The notes beneath the pieces were generated by a model. The model saw only the letters and a program-made list of their open reading frames with translations. It had not been told where the DNA came from and made no database searches. 64,000 nt of DNA, taken from assembly GCF_029537375.1 (NCBI RefSeq), contig NZ_CP120679.1:4259501-4323500 (forward strand), given 5' to 3'. The position numbers and the translations under genes are program-made. Positions 28,428 to 35,525 of this stretch are shown here, piece after piece (position 1 is the stretch's first letter; the number at the start of each line of letters is the position of its first letter). This DNA is from Bacillus sp. HSf4 (GTDB lineage Bacteria; Bacillota; Bacilli; Bacillales; Bacillaceae).

Positions 28428-29966
28428 ATGAGTATTGTTCAAGCTGCGAATCTCACTTATATGCACGGGGATCGCATCATTCTTCAAAACGTCAGCTTTC
28501 GCCTGCTGAGGGGTGAACACGCCGGACTCGTCGGTCGAAACGGAGCCGGCAAGTCGACCTTTCTCCGCCTCTTGACAGGAAGCCTTTTGCCCGACAAGGG
28601 AAACATTGAATGGCTGCCAAGCGTACGGCCCGGCTATCTTGAACAACATGCCGGACTGACGAAGGGCACGACCGTTCTTCAATACTTGGAAAAGGCGTTT
28701 CATCACCTATTTGCCATGGAAAAAGAAATGAATCTGCTTGCAGAACAAATGGCAGATGCCGCTTGCAACCTGGATGGCCTGCTGAAAAGGTACGGTGATC
28801 TCCAGGCTGAATTGGAGAAGTCGGGATTTTACCAAATCGGCGCAAAAATTGAGGACACCGCACAAGGCCTCGGCTTGACTGAGATTGGACTTGACCGGGA
28901 TGTCTCACATTTAAGCGGCGGCCAGAAAACAAAGCTCCTTCTGGCCAAACTGCTGCTGGAAGAACCAGAAGTTCTTTTATTGGATGAACCGACGAATTAC
29001 TTGGATCGCGGACATATCGACTGGCTGACCGGCTATTTGAAAAATTACGAGCATGCCTTTGTCGTCGTCTCCCATGACGAACGCTTTTTATACGAGATTA
29101 CAGATGTTACGTTTCACTTGGAACATCAGACCATTAAGCGGTATTCCGGCGGCTATCGTTTTTTCCTGAAGGAATATGAACAAAACACAGCGCAGATCAA
29201 AGCGGCTTATGACAAACAGAGCAGAGAAATCGAGAAGTTGGAGGCCTTCATTGATCGCAACCGGGTGCGGAAAGCAAAACAGGCCAAAAGCCGCGAAAAA
29301 GCGTTAAGCAAAATCCAACGCATCGAAAAACCGGAGGACCGTCCGGCCCCCCGCTTTGAATTCCGGACGGAAAACAACCCTTCTATGACCGTTCTTGAGA
29401 CAAAACAGCTGGAGATTGGCTACGCTGAGCCGTTGCTTATGCCGCTTTCCCTCACCGTGAAGCGGGGCGATAAAATCGCCGTCATCGGTGAAAACGGCGG
29501 CGGAAAGTCGACATTGATCAACACGCTGCTCGGCGGCCTCAAGCCTTTAAGCGGCACTGTATCAGCCGGACAGCATATAAGAGCCGCATATTTCAGACAG
29601 GAAAGCAGCGGTTCGTCCAACACACCGCTTACAGAAATGCGGACGCGCTTTCCCGATGCGTCGGAAAAAGACATTCGCCACAAGCTTGCGGCAGCCGGCT
29701 TGACAAGAGAACATATCGCACAGCCGCTCTCCACTCTGAGCGGAGGCGAACAGGCAAAAGTTCGCCTTGCGGAGCTGATGCTGACCAAAAGCAATCTGCT
29801 CGTTCTTGATGAACCGACAAATCACCTTGACGCATTGGCAAAGCATGCGTTAAAGCAAGCGCTCTGCGACTATAAGGGAACGATTTTGCTCGTTTCCCAT
29901 GAACCGTCTTTTTATGAAGACTGGGTGACTCATATCTGGCAGATTGAAGCATGGTGTCGCAAATAG
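28428..29966 (+). CDS. ABC-F family ATPase, probable ribosome-protection protein
   Basis: A 512-aa protein with two ABC cassettes and no membrane domain. Cassette 1 has GRNGAGKST (36-44), LSGGQKTKL and LLLDEPTNYLD. A charged helical linker (roughly 235-315, rich in K, R and E) is the ribosome-facing arm of ABC-F proteins. Cassette 2 has GENGGGKST, LSGGEQAKVRL and LVLDEPTNHLD. Such proteins displace ribosome-bound antibiotics or help stalled ribosomes. The attenuator in front argues for drug-inducible resistance. The start MSIVQAAN at 28428 follows AAAAGGAGAG; an upstream in-frame ATG at 28389 lacks a site. Which antibiotics are involved is unknown. Confidence 0.88.
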   Translation: MSIVQAANLTYMHGDRIILQNVSFRLLRGEHAGLVGRNGAGKSTFLRLLTGSLLPDKGNIEWLPSVRPGYLEQHAGLTKGTTVLQYLEKAFHHLFAMEKEMNLLAEQMADAACNLDGLLKRYGDLQAELEKSGFYQIGAKIEDTAQGLGLTEIGLDRDVSHLSGGQKTKLLLAKLLLEEPEVLLLDEPTNYLDRGHIDWLTGYLKNYEHAFVVVSHDERFLYEITDVTFHLEHQTIKRYSGGYRFFLKEYEQNTAQIKAAYDKQSREIEKLEAFIDRNRVRKAKQAKSREKALSKIQRIEKPEDRPAPRFEFRTENNPSMTVLETKQLEIGYAEPLLMPLSLTVKRGDKIAVIGENGGGKSTLINTLLGGLKPLSGTVSAGQHIRAAYFRQESSGSSNTPLTEMRTRFPDASEKDIRHKLAAAGLTREHIAQPLSTLSGGEQAKVRLAELMLTKSNLLVLDEPTNHLDALAKHALKQALCDYKGTILLVSHEPSFYEDWVTHIWQIEAWCRK

Positions 29967-29969
29967 GTA

Positions 29970-30003
29970 AAAGCCGGCCTTTCGAAGGGCCGGCTTTTTT
30001 ATT
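29970..30003. terminator. Bidirectional terminator between the ABC-F gene and the HAD phosphatase
   Basis: AGCCGGCC (29972-29979) pairs with GGCCGGCT (29988-29995) and is followed by six or more T's on the plus strand. The A's on the left give a short T run for the minus strand. The two genes converge here. Confidence 0.85.
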
Positions 30004-30811
30004 TGGACAATACAAGCTCATGAATGGCGTGGGCAACGCCGTTTTCATTATTCGTAAGCGTTTCATAATCGGCCGAAGCTTTTACCTCAGGGATCGCATT
30101 CCCCATAGCAACTCCGCATCCCGCCCATTCGATCATGGACATGTCATTTCCGTTGTCTCCAATACAAATCACTTCTTCTTGCGCAATGCCTAATATGTTG
30201 GCAAGCTGCTGAACGGCGTTTCCTTTACTTGCGGCAGGATGAAGGATTTCATAAAAAAACGGGGAGCTTTTGACCATCGTGTAGCGCTCCTTGACATCAG
30301 CCGGAATAGCGGCGATCGTTCTGTCCAGCTTTTCCGGCACATCAATGTACATCGCTTTTGGCGCCATGATGTCTTCCGGTATCTCCTCCATCGTCCGGAA
30401 ACGGAGCGGGACTTGGGTGACATATGATTCATATACGGTATACGGACTGATATCCCGATTCGGCGTATAGAGATAAGCCGAATCGAAAAAGTGCATCGGC
30501 GTATCCAGCTTTTCGCTGAGCTCATATAGAGATGTGAGATCTTCATAGCCAAGCGTCAGCTCTGAGACAACCTCCTGTGTATGCGTATTTTGAACAAATG
30601 CACCGTTATAGGCAATGACATAATCGCCGTCTTCATTTAAATTCAGTTCTTCCAGGTAGCGGCTCACTCCGCCGAGAGGACGCCCTGTGCAAAGGACGAT
30701 CTTCACGCCTTCCGCTTTCGCCTCTTGAAGCGCATTCCGTACTTCATCTGTTACTTCATGAACGTCATTCAATAATGTTCCATCCATATCGATCGCGATT
30801 AGTTTGTACAT
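29999..30811 (-). CDS. yxeH: YxeH/YidA-like Cof-type HAD phosphatase
   Basis: A 270-aa haloacid-dehalogenase phosphatase of the Cof/YidA group, which removes phosphate from small sugar or cofactor phosphates. Motif I is IDMDGTLL (nucleophile Asp, residues ~7-14), motif II CTGRP, motif III a lysine in ASKGNAV, and motif IV GDNGNDMSMIEWAG. A type C2 cap lies between motifs II and III. The sequence resembles B. subtilis YxeH, whose locus is also near iol and htpG. The physiological substrate is not known. ATG follows GGGAGAG. Confidence 0.82.
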   Translation of the reverse strand: MYKLIAIDMDGTLLNDVHEVTDEVRNALQEAKAEGVKIVLCTGRPLGGVSRYLEELNLNEDGDYVIAYNGAFVQNTHTQEVVSELTLGYEDLTSLYELSEKLDTPMHFFDSAYLYTPNRDISPYTVYESYVTQVPLRFRTMEEIPEDIMAPKAMYIDVPEKLDRTIAAIPADVKERYTMVKSSPFFYEILHPAASKGNAVQQLANILGIAQEEVICIGDNGNDMSMIEWAGCGVAMGNAIPEVKASADYETLTNNENGVAHAIHELVLSK

Positions 30812-30918
30812 GTTCCACTCTCCCTGGTTAAATTCGTGACTTCGTTAATGTATCTGGGCCATTTCACCCCTATTTTACCACAGCTGGACACTTTCATTTT
30901 TCTTCAAGGCTTGCCCAT

Positions 30919-30947
30919 TAAAAAAACAGTCTCTTTTGAGACTGTTT
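30919..30947 (-). terminator. Terminator of the HAD phosphatase/dehydrogenase-like operon
   Basis: AAACAGTCTC (30924-30933) and GAGACTGTTT (30938-30947) pair perfectly around a four-base loop. On the minus strand it is followed by a T run (A's 30919-30926). Confidence 0.85.
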
Positions 30948-30951
30948 TCAC

Positions 30952-32000
30952 TTAAAATATGTCCTGGAGAATCGGATCTTCATCAAGCAGGCGGAGCGCT
31001 TTTTCGCGATATGCCTCTTCATGCAGGTAAGTGAACCGGTTTGGCTTGATCGTGTGGGAAAGACGGATCGCTTCGCGAAACTCTTGTTTATCAAGCTGAA
31101 GTGACTTCACATAATGGAAAAAGCCTGTCCTTGTAAACACCTTTTCCATCCTCTCAGCGCGGTGATTCTGGACATGGGCCATGATGTAGGTGGCGACTCC
31201 CACTTGAATGCCGTGCATCTGCGGTTTTTTGGAAATTTTGTCGAGCGCATGGGAGATGAGATGCTCAGAACCGCTGATAGGCGCGCTGTTTCCGCTGATT
31301 TCCGTCGCGATGCCGCCCATCGTCAATGAACTGACCAATTCTTTTAAAAAGATCGGCTGTTTAATATCCTGCATCGGCGTTCTGACAAAGCTGTTCACCG
31401 CCTTCTTGCTGAGCATGGACGCAAAAGCATTGACATCGCCGACACCGTGCCGTTCTTCAAACTCCCAGTCATAAAGGGCAGTAATATTGGACATCAAGTC
31501 GCCGATGCCTGCTAAAATAAAGCATTCCGGCGCCTGTTGAATGATTTTTAAATCGGCAATAATTCCATATGGAACCCGCGCCGGAACCGTCGTTTTTTTC
31601 CCTTCAACCTGAAGCGAACAATTGCTGCTCGCAAAACCGTCATTGGATGCCGACGTCGGAATGCTGATAAACGGGATACGCTTGAAAACGCGATGTATTT
31701 TCCGCAATCGACGACATATCCCCCGCCCATGGCAATGATGACATCATCATTCCCAATGGAAAATGCCTGCTCTAAGAGCTCCTTGATGTCCAGGTTTGGA
31801 GCCAGCAGAACGGCTTCGATTTCGACCTTTTGAAAAGTCGCTTTTAATGAATGCTTATACTGCTGATAGGAAAAATCGTCAAAAAACATGATCGCCTTTT
31901 GAAATTGCTGCTTTTCCAGAATCTCATCCAAACGGCCGAGCACACCTTCGCTAATGTCCAATACAGCGGGAATGGCTATACTGGTAACTTGGCGCGGCAT
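30952..32000 (-). pseudogene. Iron-containing alcohol dehydrogenase / glycerol-1-phosphate-dehydrogenase-like protein, frameshifted as sequenced
   Basis: Two overlapping frames together make one protein of about 349 aa. The N-terminal part (from 32000) reads to GGGYVVDCGKYIAF, the NAD-binding motif. The C-terminal part continues as KRIPFISIPTSASNDGF and carries metal-ligand regions GIGDLMSN (Asp), GSEHLISH (His) and MHGIQVG (His). The break is at an A4 run (T4 on the coding strand) at 31685-31688; one extra base would restore YIAFFKRIPF. A sequencing deletion is therefore likely. The ATG overlaps the stop of the upstream HAD phosphatase (TGATG), so the two form an operon. The family includes AraM/EgsA, but the true substrate is open. 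Confidence 0.75.
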
Positions 32001-32650
32001 CAGACGATGCGCCCCTTTTCTTTCAAATATTGCTCGATATCTGCAAATGTATCAACTGCTACAAACGGCACACCCTGATCCCGCAAAAGATCTTGAAGCG
32101 CATCTTTTGCAAACGTCACATTCGCAAACTTCGCCGGATGGGAGTCCGGTTCACTGTCACCCGCAAAATAAATCGTCTCATACTCTTCTTTCAGCTTCCG
32201 GATCACCTTTGATTTATCAATGCCGTAGCGTTCAGAGTAGTGCCAATGGTTTTCATCAATGGTCATATGAACATTGTCTTCTTGGAAAAAGCCTTTGTTT
32301 GAATACACCTCGACATCTTTAATGCCGTATTTCTGTAAAATATAATGAATATAATAATCGGTGCCGGCGCTCAGGATGAAAAAGTCGCCCCCGTTTTCCT
32401 GGACATGCTGAATGAAGTCTGGCACATACTCGTCAATCGGAATGGAGTGGATGTCATGAATGATGGTTTGTTCGTTTTGATTGATTGAAGCAAAAACGGT
32501 GCTGAGAAATTCAATATCTTTCAATTCGCCGGATTTCCACTTCTTATACAATTCACGGCCTTCAGGAAAATATTTATCAATCACCATCCAGTAAAAATCC
32601 TGTTTGGAAATCGTCCCATCAAAGTCTGATACAAATGCCCATTTCTTCAT
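32000..32650 (-). CDS. MtnX-like HAD phosphatase
   Basis: A 216-aa HAD-family phosphatase. Motif I is SDFDGTIS (nucleophile Asp near residue 8), motif II LSAGTDYY, and motif IV FAGDSEPDSHPA. The layout resembles MtnX (2-hydroxy-3-keto-5-methylthiopentenyl-1-phosphate phosphatase) and related serine-phosphatase-type enzymes, but no methionine-salvage genes are nearby. The start at 32650 (MKKWAFVSD) has AGAGG about eight bases before it; 31 upstream codons are in frame without a site. A TATAAT lies about 40 bases upstream. It is translationally coupled to the dehydrogenase-like gene, so it probably acts on the product or substrate of that enzyme. Confidence 0.78.
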   Translation of the reverse strand: MKKWAFVSDFDGTISKQDFYWMVIDKYFPEGRELYKKWKSGELKDIEFLSTVFASINQNEQTIIHDIHSIPIDEYVPDFIQHVQENGGDFFILSAGTDYYIHYILQKYGIKDVEVYSNKGFFQEDNVHMTIDENHWHYSERYGIDKSKVIRKLKEEYETIYFAGDSEPDSHPAKFANVTFAKDALQDLLRDQGVPFVAVDTFADIEQYLKEKGRIV

Positions 32651-32778
32651 GCTGCATACCTCTTTTCTATTTAAAAGATTAGATTCATTATACAGAAAGT
32701 TTGTGAAGTGTTGAACATAATAATATTTCTTTTTTGTGTACACAAGATGAACATTATTTTAAAAATGCCTTTTCCTTG

Positions 32779-33240
32779 TTATGATTCTTTCTCTGTGCGC
32801 TGTTTACCTTTTTTCGTTACTGCAAAAGTTCGTTTCATTGTCTTGATGTTTTCCGCTTTCCGAAACCTGAGCGCTGACCAATCTTCATCAATGGCGATTT
32901 GACGGACGGGCTCATAGCCTTGATCGGCAAGCAGACCGGCTACCGTATCACGGCTGCAGTCTGAATGGTAAGCCTTGGACGATTTTTTCGGATAGCAAAG
33001 CCAAAACAAGCCATCCTCCGCCAGATGCTGCTCTGCTTTTATAGCGGAGTCCTGGAGCTTTTCATTTGTCACGCCAAAAACTTGAACAAAGTCATATTTT
33101 CCGTCTTCAGCCTGCAGATGGACTTCGCCTTGAAATGCTGCCGTGATGTCACCGTAAGAGTCGGGCGCATTTAAAATGAGCACGGGCTGCCCGAAGTCCT
33201 TAAACTGCAATTTTTTGATCACCGGATGTGTTTCTGCCAT
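32779..33240 (-). CDS. Hypothetical protein, 153 aa
   Basis: A single-gene unit of unknown function. The N-terminal 75 residues resemble an S-adenosylmethionine-fold or DUF3052-like core (VLILNAPDSYGDI, then YDFVQVFG), followed by LFWLCYPKKSSK, a pattern I associate with DUF3052-type proteins but cannot confirm. The C-terminus is short, basic and probably disordered. There is no signal peptide or membrane helix. The start MAETHPVIKK has AGGACTGAT in front. Confidence 0.6.
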   Translation of the reverse strand: MAETHPVIKKLQFKDFGQPVLILNAPDSYGDITAAFQGEVHLQAEDGKYDFVQVFGVTNEKLQDSAIKAEQHLAEDGLFWLCYPKKSSKAYHSDCSRDTVAGLLADQGYEPVRQIAIDEDWSALRFRKAENIKTMKRTFAVTKKGKQRTEKES

Positions 33241-33349
33241 CTCTTATCAGTCCTTTTTATGTTTATAGTAACAAATTATCCAAAACAGCCGTAATCATAC
33301 AAAGCAAAAAAGTGATAGACGAATGAGGGCTTTTTTGCTATATTTGCTT

Positions 33350-33370
33350 TGATAATGCGAATCATTATCA
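33350..33370 (+). promoter_or_regulatory. Fur box before the siderophore-binding lipoprotein
   Basis: TGATAATGCGAATCATTATC plus a final A agrees with 19 of 21 positions of the Bacillus Fur box (overlapping TGATAAT/ATTATCA repeats). It lies 30-50 bases before the start codon and indicates induction under iron limitation. Confidence 0.85.
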
Positions 33371-33401
33371 ACTAGATGCTTTACATACACAGGAGGGTCA
33401 A

Positions 33402-34367
33402 GTGAAAAAACGATCATTTATTATAGGTTTTGTTATGATGTTATGTTTATTGGTCAGCGCATGCAGCAGTGCATCGCAATCAAGCGGAAACAGCGGCAAT
33501 GAAAAAGCGTCCGAAGAAACGACAAGAACGTACAAGTCGACGCGCGGAGACGTGGAGATCCCGACACATCCAAAACGCATCGTGACAGACCATTACGCCG
33601 GTGAATTGTTAACTGTCGGAGCAAATGTGGTCAGTTCAGGTTCATGGAGTTTCACCAATCCGTTTTTGCAGGATAAGCTGAAAGATGTCACCGATCTGGG
33701 CGATCCGATCAATGTGGAAAAAGTCATGAAGCTCAAGCCTGATTTAATCGTCGTTATGAAAGATGACAATTACGATAAGCTCTCGAAAATTGCGCCAACC
33801 GTTGTGATTCCTTATAACACGGGGAAAAATGTGCAGGAAACGGTGAAGATGTTCGGCGATGTGGCAGGCGCCAAAAAAGAAGCCGACCAATTCCTCGCCG
33901 ACTTTGAAGAGCAAGCAAAAGCCGCAAGGGAAAAAATCGCCAAGGTGATCGACAAAGACGCCACATTCGGCATTTATGAAAACACGGACAAAGGCAAGCT
34001 GTGGGTATTCAACGACAACGGCGGCCGCGGCGGTCAAGCCATTTATAACGCACTCGGCTTAAAAGCGCCGGAAAAAATCGAAAAAGACATTATTCAAACA
34101 GGAGAAATGAAAGAAATCTCCATGGAAGTCCTGCCTGAGTATGCCGCCGACTACATGTTCGTCACAGATTATAACCCGAACGGCGACAGCAAAACACTCG
34201 ACAAACTGAAGGAATCTTCCATCTGGAAAAACTTAGACGCCGTCAAAAACAACCGCGTCTTCATCAATGATTTCGACACCTACTATCCATACGATCCGAT
34301 CTCTGTCAGCAAGCAAGTTGATTTGATCACGGAGATGCTGGTGAAGCGCGCAGAGGAGAATAAGTAA
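33402..34367 (+). CDS. Iron-siderophore ABC transporter substrate-binding lipoprotein
   Basis: A 321-aa class III solute-binding lipoprotein. The signal peptide ends in the lipobox LVSAC (Cys21), followed by a Ser/Asn-rich linker and the two-lobe FecB/FhuD fold: HPKRIVTDHYAGELLTVGA, LKPDLIVVM and, in the C-lobe, SIWKNLDAVKNNRVFIND. It resembles YhfQ/YfmC of B. subtilis, which bind ferric citrate or hydroxamate siderophores. No permease or ATPase gene is adjacent, so it must share a transporter encoded elsewhere, as YhfQ does. The GTG start follows AGGAGGG. A Fur box lies just upstream. Confidence 0.88.
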   Translation: MKKRSFIIGFVMMLCLLVSACSSASQSSGNSGNEKASEETTRTYKSTRGDVEIPTHPKRIVTDHYAGELLTVGANVVSSGSWSFTNPFLQDKLKDVTDLGDPINVEKVMKLKPDLIVVMKDDNYDKLSKIAPTVVIPYNTGKNVQETVKMFGDVAGAKKEADQFLADFEEQAKAAREKIAKVIDKDATFGIYENTDKGKLWVFNDNGGRGGQAIYNALGLKAPEKIEKDIIQTGEMKEISMEVLPEYAADYMFVTDYNPNGDSKTLDKLKESSIWKNLDAVKNNRVFINDFDTYYPYDPISVSKQVDLITEMLVKRAEENK

Positions 34368-34394
34368 AAAAAGCTGGGAATCCCAGCTTTTTTT
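34366..34394. terminator. Bidirectional terminator after the siderophore-binding gene
   Basis: AGCTGGG (34372-34378) pairs with CCCAGCT (34382-34388), with a T run to 34394 on the plus strand and an A run on the other side. The convergent gene ends at 34393. Confidence 0.88.
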
Positions 34395-34620
34395 ATTGTT
34401 TTCTGTCCTGGATGTTCGACAACTTAAAAGCAAAATTAAAGATGAAACAGAAAGGAACGAAGAATAGAATAAACATCAATATTTGATTTAATAATCCTTT
34501 CAAAGTAAATGGATATGACATGTCACCAAGGAGAAAAGATAACATCATCCACACGATAAAGATAGGAAACACCGCTTTTAAGCCAAGCCCCCTCTTCTTT
34601 CTTAACAAACCTTTACTCAC
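34393..34620 (-). CDS. Small membrane protein, 75 aa, unknown
   Basis: Two hydrophobic helices (about residues 15-32 and 43-66) follow a basic N-terminus (MSKGLLRKKRG). There are no recognisable motifs. The GTG start overlaps the TGA of the preceding small gene (GTGA), so the two are coupled. Small paired membrane proteins of this kind are often immunity or regulatory proteins, but nothing here shows that. The last codons reach into the terminator shared with the siderophore gene. Confidence 0.55.
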   Translation of the reverse strand: MSKGLLRKKRGLGLKAVFPIFIVWMMLSFLLGDMSYPFTLKGLLNQILMFILFFVPFCFIFNFAFKLSNIQDRKQ

Positions 34621-34807
34621 GAGTCTAACAGAATAATAGCCGTTGCCAATGAAAAAAAGGATTTCGATATCTCGTATGCAGTCGTGATAAAGATGGAAAT
34701 AAAGATCAGTGAGAGAAGGAGCACAAACCCTTCCATTCCTATTTTTCGTTCCTGCTCAGCCTTTTGCTGATCTCTCTGACTTCCGCCCACTTTCTACTGT
34801 TTTCCAT
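34617..34807 (-). pseudogene. Small membrane protein, ~63 aa, split by a frameshift as sequenced
   Basis: A 22-codon frame (MENSRKWAEVREISKRLS, then RNEK) stops at 34739, and a 39-codon frame (MEGFVLLLSLIFISIFIT...) starts at 34736. One extra A in the coding-strand A5 run (T5 at 34742-34746) joins them into one protein of about 63 aa with a charged N-terminus and two hydrophobic segments. That reading also gives the second part a sensible start, because it has no ribosome site of its own. It overlaps the next small membrane protein gene by four bases. Function unknown. Confidence 0.5.
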
Positions 34808-34967
34808 TTACGCCAATAGAAGTCATATTACCAATAAACATCCATGAAAACAATGATTGAACAAGAACACCGCCGCTCCCGTTTCACGTGAAACAAAAAC
34901 CGAAAAAATCGATATATTGGGATTCATTGTGTAAAATAACAATAATAACAAAAAGGGAGAGATGATG

Positions 34968-35336
34968 ATGGGAATCGAAAAGGTTGGACAAATCGGGGTG
35001 CCGGTTCAAGACTTAGAGCGGGCTGCGGCATTTTATCAGGATGTATTGGGCCTGTCCCTTTTATTTCGGACAGATCGCATGGCCTTCTTTGAATGCGGCG
35101 GGCTTCGGCTTCTTCTCAGCCTCCCGGAAAAAGACGAATTTGCTCATGAAAGCTCCGTCATTTATTTTCAAGTGGAAGATTTGCCGGCAGTATATGATGA
35201 AATCGCAACAAAAGGCGTTTCTTTTCCGATAGAACCGCATATGGTGGCGAAAATGGAGCAAACGGAAACCTGGATGGCTTTCTTTGAAGATACCGAAGGA
35301 AATACCCTCGCTTTGATGAGTGAAGTGCAAGTCTAA
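34968..35336 (+). CDS. Glyoxalase/VOC-family protein, 122 aa
   Basis: A single vicinal-oxygen-chelate domain pair (beta-alpha-beta-beta-beta twice): VGQIGVPVQDLERAAAFYQDVLGL at the N-terminus and WMAFFEDTEGNTLALMSEV at the C-terminus, where the glutamate is a usual metal ligand. The first metal ligand, usually His, is replaced by Gln (GQIG), so it may not be a classical glyoxalase. Three ATG codons stand in a row; the third (34968) is spaced best from GGGAGAG. It appears to be a single-gene unit, with a terminator right behind. Confidence 0.75.
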   Translation: MGIEKVGQIGVPVQDLERAAAFYQDVLGLSLLFRTDRMAFFECGGLRLLLSLPEKDEFAHESSVIYFQVEDLPAVYDEIATKGVSFPIEPHMVAKMEQTETWMAFFEDTEGNTLALMSEVQV

Positions 35337-35341
35337 AAGAC

Positions 35342-35371
35342 AAAAACAGCTGAACACCTCAGCTGTTTTTC
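35342..35371. terminator. Bidirectional terminator between the VOC gene and the feo operon
   Basis: AAAAACAGCTGA (35342-35353) and TCAGCTGTTTTT (35359-35370) are perfect complements with a five-base loop. Both strands get a T run. Confidence 0.9.
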
Positions 35372-35517
35372 ACATTCTCACAAGCGGATTGACAAGAACG
35401 ATTGAGTTCACAGGCGGCGCATTTCCCCTTCCGGCTTCTTTTGACAAGCTTAACAAGCGTCCATGCCGCATAGCCAAAGATGAGCCCCCCGATGATCAGA
35501 TTAAACAACTCCGCCAC
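35359..35517 (-). CDS. FeoB-associated Cys-rich membrane protein (FeoC-like)
   Basis: A 52-aa protein with one N-terminal membrane helix (residues ~4-25) and a short tail with four cysteines (KCAACELNRSCQSAC), typical of the small Cys-rich proteins encoded after feoB in Firmicutes. It probably assists ferrous iron uptake, possibly through a redox or iron-binding role. The GTG at 35517 with AAGGA upstream is chosen; the longer frame up to 35619 only runs over feoB. It lies eight bases after the feoB stop. Confidence 0.75.
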   Translation of the reverse strand: MAELFNLIIGGLIFGYAAWTLVKLVKRSRKGKCAACELNRSCQSACENVKNS

Positions 35518-35525
35518 ATCCTTCC

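Noticed and set aside
30952..32000. Programmed frameshift as explanation for the split dehydrogenase
   Set aside because: No slippery heptamer with downstream structure stands out, and five other loci show the same kind of single-base loss, so a sequence error is simpler.
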